Origin: Clostridia bacterium
Lineage (GTDB): Bacteria > Bacillota > Clostridia > Peptostreptococcales > Anaerovoracaceae
Reading direction: 5' to 3'
NCBI GenBank assembly: GCA_900754805.1
Contig: CAAEEE010000341.1
Location: 1 to 10,688 of the forward strand
Length of the DNA: 10,688 bases
Positions 7,580-10,688 of this stretch are shown here, piece after piece. Below the pieces are notes generated by a model, which saw only the letters and a list, made by a program, of their open reading frames with translations, had not been told where the DNA came from and ran no database searches. The position numbers and the translations under genes were made by a program. Each line of letters begins with the position of its first letter. Position 1 is the first letter of the stretch.

Positions 7580-9312
7580 GAAAACAAATTGAAGATCTGC
7601 GCGAAAAGATGCGCGAGAAAAAAACAGATGCTTATATCATTCCGACAACCGATTTTCACGGCTCAGAATATGTAAACGATTATTTTAAATGCAGGGAGTT
7701 TGTGTCGGGCTTTACGGGCTCTGCAGGAACGCTTGTTGTGACAGCAGATGCGGCGGCATTATGGACCGACGGAAGATATTTTCTTCAGGCAGAGAGCGAG
7801 CTTGCGGGAAGCGAAATTATGCTGATGCGTGAAGGCGAACCGGATGTTCCTGAAATTACCGAGTGGCTGCGGCAAAGACTGACAAGCGGCAAAGCGCAGA
7901 CGGTTGGATTTGACGGCCGCATTGTCTCTGCAAAATTTGGCGAAAAGATCAAAGAACATTTCAATGTGGAAGCGGAGCTTGATCTCGCAGGCGAAATCTG
8001 GGCGGAAAGACCGGAACTTATGCCTTCCGAAATCTATCCTTTGGGTCTTGGCGTGACAGGAGAAAGTGCAGAGAGCAAGCTTTCACGCGTGCGGGAAGAA
8101 ATGCGAAACGCGGGTGCAGAGGCGAATATCATAACTTCCCTTGAGGAAATCGCGTGGCTTTTCAATCTGAGGGGAAGCGATGTTCTGCATACTCCGGTTT
8201 TTTATGCCTTCGCATTGATTGAACGTGAAAGAGCGACGATATATCTTCTGAATCGCACGGGAAAAGTAAAATCGCTATTTAACGATGATATTGAAATTAA
8301 GCCGTATGAAGCAATTTTTGATGAGCTTAAACTGCTTGATGCCAAAAGCGTGATGTATGATGGAAACACGATCAGTTACAGACTTGCAGAGTCAATTCCG
8401 AACGCGTGCGAGAGCATTAAATGCACCGACCCCGCAATGCGGATGAAAGCAATCAAGAATTCCACTGAAATTGCATGCACCAAACAGGCGCACATCAGGG
8501 ACGGTGCGGCCGAGGTGAAATTTATGAAATGGCTGAAAGAGAATGTAAGCAAAGAAGCAATAACGGAAATATCGGCGGCAGATTATCTTTGGGAAGAACG
8601 CAGGAAACAGGGCGCATATGATCTCAGTTTCAATACGATTGCAGGATACGGACCGCACGGAGCGATTATCCATTACGAGGCAGCGCCGCAGACAAATGTG
8701 CAGCTGAAACCCGAGGGATTCCTGCTCGTGGATTCGGGCGGGCAGTACGAAGACGGTACTACAGACATCACCCGGACAATCGCGCTCGGACCTTTGACAA
8801 AGGAAATGAAGCACTGTTATACGGCGGTCTTAAAAGCGCATATCGCTCTTGCGACAGCGGAATTCGATGCCGATACCACAGGAGCGCAGCTGGATGCGGC
8901 TGCGAGAAAACCGCTTCATGCAGAAGGCCTTGATTTTAAGCATGGAACAGGGCATGGAGTGGGTCATATGCTGAGTGTGCACGAGGGACCGAATACAATC
9001 AGCCCAAGGGGAAAAAACAGCTATATCCTGCCGGGCATGATTACGAGCAATGAACCGGGCGTATATATTGAAAACAAGTTCGGGATAAGACTTGAAAATG
9101 AGATTCTTTGCACAGAGCGTAAAGATGGCAGATATGAATTTGAGACAATCACCTTCTGCCCGTTTGAACGGGAGGCGATTCTGCCGGAGCTTTTGACGGA
9201 AACAGAAAAAGCATGGCTGAACGCGTACCATGCCCGTGTTTACGACACTCTGAAGCCGCTGCTTAGCACCGAAGAACAGGTTTGGCTCAAAGCAGCGGCT
9301 TCAGAGATTTAG
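7576..9312 (+). CDS. pepP: Xaa-Pro aminopeptidase (M24B, three-domain aminopeptidase P)
   Basis: Metallopeptidase that releases the N-terminal residue from peptides with proline in second position, in peptide turnover; no signal peptide, so cytosolic. The protein has 578 residues, close to the three-domain (XPNPEP1-like) class rather than the roughly 440-residue E. coli PepP. A creatinase-like N-terminal domain (about 5-130; SGFTGSAGTLVVT, LWTDGRYFLQA) is followed by a second creatinase-like domain (about 155-290) and the pita-bread catalytic domain (about 300-525). The metal ligands are all visible: Asp386 (VDSGGQY), Asp397 (TTDITR), His460 (HGTGHGVGH), Glu493 (SNEPGVY) and Glu507 (GIRLENEI). 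Residues 530-578 form the usual C-terminal extension. AAGGAG (7565-7570) precedes the ATG by 5 nt. The start overlaps the regulator stop (ATGA), so the two are probably co-translated. The symbol follows common usage for the family. Confidence 0.93.
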   Translation: MRKQIEDLREKMREKKTDAYIIPTTDFHGSEYVNDYFKCREFVSGFTGSAGTLVVTADAAALWTDGRYFLQAESELAGSEIMLMREGEPDVPEITEWLRQRLTSGKAQTVGFDGRIVSAKFGEKIKEHFNVEAELDLAGEIWAERPELMPSEIYPLGLGVTGESAESKLSRVREEMRNAGAEANIITSLEEIAWLFNLRGSDVLHTPVFYAFALIERERATIYLLNRTGKVKSLFNDDIEIKPYEAIFDELKLLDAKSVMYDGNTISYRLAESIPNACESIKCTDPAMRMKAIKNSTEIACTKQAHIRDGAAEVKFMKWLKENVSKEAITEISAADYLWEERRKQGAYDLSFNTIAGYGPHGAIIHYEAAPQTNVQLKPEGFLLVDSGGQYEDGTTDITRTIALGPLTKEMKHCYTAVLKAHIALATAEFDADTTGAQLDAAARKPLHAEGLDFKHGTGHGVGHMLSVHEGPNTISPRGKNSYILPGMITSNEPGVYIENKFGIRLENEILCTERKDGRYEFETITFCPFEREAILPELLTETEKAWLNAYHARVYDTLKPLLSTEEQVWLKAAASEI

Positions 9313-9325
9313 CAAAATTTATACT

Positions 9326-10234
9326 TTAATATACATCTTTTAACTTTACTTGTTTTTCCGGCAGGTTGGAAATGATAACCGCCGCGAAAATCGTACAGCA
9401 GCCGATGATTTCTCTGCCGCTCATAACTTCATGGAGAAGAAGTGCGCCGAAGACTACCCCAAAGACAGACTCAAGGCTGAGGAGCAGGGATGCGACGGTT
9501 GGCTCTGCATCACGCTGAGCCACAATCTGAAGCGTGTAGCCGGCACCACCGGAAATGCAGCCTGCATACAGAATCGGAAGTGCACACGCAAAGATATCAT
9601 CGAGGTTTGGTGTTTCAAAGATAAACATCAGAATACAGCCGAGAATTCCCGCAGTAAGAAACTGGATAAACGAAAGTTTCACTCCATCATACTTTGCGAC
9701 GAAATGGTCACAGACCATGATATGTACTGCGAAAGCTATCGCACACAGCATTACGAAGAAGTCCCCCTTGGAAACGCTGCCAAAACCGTTTGGCATTGCC
9801 AGAAGGTAAAGACCGCTGACACCGAGTACGACGCACAGCCACATAATCGGTCTGACTTTTTTGCGAAGAAAAAGGCTGAGAATCGGTACAACTACAACAT
9901 ACAGCGTCGTGATGAAAGCCGCTTTACCGGCTGTGGTGAAAACGCAGCCGAACTGCTGAAGCAGACCGGCGATAAGCAGAGCTATGCCGCAGCAAATGCC
10001 GCCAAACAGGGTTTTTTTGTTTTCTTCTTTCTTTTCCGGCGCAAACAAAGGACCTTTGCCCTTATTCATAATCAGCACAACCGGAACAAGCACGATGGCT
10101 GCACACATCAGACGAATCCCCTGGAAGGTGATCGGACCGACATGCTCCATGCCGCTTACCTGGGATACGAACGATGCCCCCCAGAGCATAGCCGCTAAAA
10201 GAAGCAGAAGATTTGCTCTCATTTTTTTATTCAT
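9326..10234 (-). CDS. EamA/DMT-superfamily transporter
   Basis: A 302-residue inner-membrane protein with about ten predicted hydrophobic helices in two EamA repeats (about 8-146 and 157-291). Seen: the N-terminal LLLAAMLWGASFV helix, FTTAGKAAFIT at the end of the first repeat's fourth helix, and PTVASLLLSLESVFGVVFGALLLHE in the second repeat, all hallmarks of the 10-TMS drug/metabolite exporter family. A short basic tail follows the last helix. Members export amino acids, nucleobases or drugs, or import metabolites; the sequence does not reveal the substrate. The ATG (10232-10234) is preceded on this strand by AAAGGAGCT. The gene begins 12 nt after the stop of the helix-turn-helix gene upstream, so the two are likely one operon and that regulator may control it. 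Its 3' end faces the aminopeptidase gene across 13 nt. Confidence 0.88.
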   Translation of the reverse strand: MNKKMRANLLLLLAAMLWGASFVSQVSGMEHVGPITFQGIRLMCAAIVLVPVVLIMNKGKGPLFAPEKKEENKKTLFGGICCGIALLIAGLLQQFGCVFTTAGKAAFITTLYVVVVPILSLFLRKKVRPIMWLCVVLGVSGLYLLAMPNGFGSVSKGDFFVMLCAIAFAVHIMVCDHFVAKYDGVKLSFIQFLTAGILGCILMFIFETPNLDDIFACALPILYAGCISGGAGYTLQIVAQRDAEPTVASLLLSLESVFGVVFGALLLHEVMSGREIIGCCTIFAAVIISNLPEKQVKLKDVY

Positions 10235-10246
10235 ATAAGCTCCTTT

Positions 10247-10688
10247 CTACTTTTCGACCTGACGCAGGCGGTAAATCCGCAAGGCAAGCGAAAGATTCAT
10301 ATAAAAATCATTTTCAGTCTCCTCCGGCGTACCGGTAAGCTCACGCATCCGAGACAGTTTGTATCTTATCGTATTTTGATGACAGCCGAACAAATCCGCC
10401 GCTTTTGCAATATCGCCCCCGTTCTTCACAACGGCGGCTGCAGCCTCAAGGTAATCCGGCTTGTCCTTGATTGGCAAAATATATCGCCTCATATATTCTT
10501 CCATCTCTGAGGAATTGAAGTCACCGACCAGAATCTCGTAAACACCCAGTTTATCATAGCTGTCATAATTCTTTTCCTCCGCAAGCGATGCCAAATAGGT
10601 ATTGTAGCTTTCTTTGAAGCATTTATCCAGATTTTCAAAAGGCTTATGGATACGGCTTGCGCAGCAGTAAAACGGCTCGGAAATATCC
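10247..10688 (-). CDS. CdaR/PucR-type helix-turn-helix transcriptional regulator (N-terminal part outside window)
   Basis: The frame is open on the minus strand from the window edge (10687) to the TAG at 10247-10249, giving 146 visible residues. A TTG at 10594 is an internal leucine codon, because coding continues upstream (...SRIHKPFENLDKCFKESYNTY...). The final segment is a PucR/CdaR-type C-terminal domain: a helical block EYMRRYILPIKDKPDYLE, then the helix-turn-helix GGDIAKAADLFGCHQNTIRYKLSRM, then RELTG. The preceding part (FENLDKCFKESYNTY, LGVYEIL) fits the end of the GGDEF-like region that sits before this domain in the family. Such proteins are metabolite-responsive activators of purine, diacid or amino-acid genes. 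It lies 12 nt upstream of the EamA transporter gene, a plausible target. The ligand-sensing part is not visible, so the inducer cannot be guessed. Confidence 0.85.
   Translation of the reverse strand, partial: DISEPFYCCASRIHKPFENLDKCFKESYNTYLASLAEEKNYDSYDKLGVYEILVGDFNSSEMEEYMRRYILPIKDKPDYLEAAAAVVKNGGDIAKAADLFGCHQNTIRYKLSRMRELTGTPEETENDFYMNLSLALRIYRLRQVEK

Noticed and set aside
9350..10198. A 282-codon open frame on the + strand opposite the EamA transporter gene.
   Set aside because: It lies wholly antisense to a clear ten-helix transporter. Its translation is rich in His, Cys, Arg, Asn and Gln without any recognisable domain, which is what the complement of hydrophobic codons produces. I saw no convincing ribosome site.

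Overview
The window looks like chromosomal DNA from an anaerobic member of the Bacillota, most likely class Clostridia. The evidence is the gene order accB-fabZ-accC-accD-accA, separate AccA and AccD subunits, an AccA active-site block with DTSGAFCG in place of the usual DTPGAYPG (a form I associate with Clostridia), and a multi-PAS regulator whose third module resembles those of clostridial signalling proteins. G+C looks intermediate by eye. I cannot name a genus. I saw no RNA genes, mobile elements, CRISPR arrays or pseudogenes. Almost all of the window is coding; the longest gap between genes is about 120 bp (5455-5572).

Positions 1-5454 hold the downstream end of a type II fatty-acid synthesis operon on the + strand. 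It contains accB (start outside the window), fabZ, accC, accD, accA and an AMP-forming acyl-CoA synthetase. Genes overlap by 19 nt (fabZ/accC) or 4 nt (accD/accA and accA/synthetase), or are 3-4 nt apart, so this is one translationally coupled unit. The four Acc subunits make malonyl-CoA and FabZ dehydrates 3-hydroxyacyl-ACP in the elongation cycle. The acyl-CoA synthetase is the unexpected member: it would activate a free carboxylic acid to its CoA thioester. AccC and AccD both differ from the textbook enzymes at recognisable motifs.

Positions 5455-7579 hold an intergenic regulatory region and a one-component regulator. The region has a near-consensus sigma-70 promoter, TTGCCA-17 bp-TATAAT. 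Upstream of it are a 13-bp perfect palindrome and a TTGCCA direct repeat with a 22-bp period. The regulator has about four PAS-type sensory modules followed by a C-terminal SARP/OmpR-type winged helix. Its stop codon overlaps the start of a three-domain Xaa-Pro aminopeptidase (7576-9312), so sensor-regulator and peptidase are probably co-expressed.

Positions 9326-10688 lie on the - strand and converge on the peptidase gene. A CdaR/PucR-type helix-turn-helix regulator, cut by the window edge, is followed 12 nt later by a ten-helix EamA/DMT-family transporter. This is probably a two-gene transport operon.

Most of the window is housekeeping. The parts most worth a second look are the PAS-SARP regulator coupled to an aminopeptidase, the acyl-CoA synthetase inside the acc operon, and the motif changes in AccC and AccD. 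I see no convincing evidence of a wholly new system.
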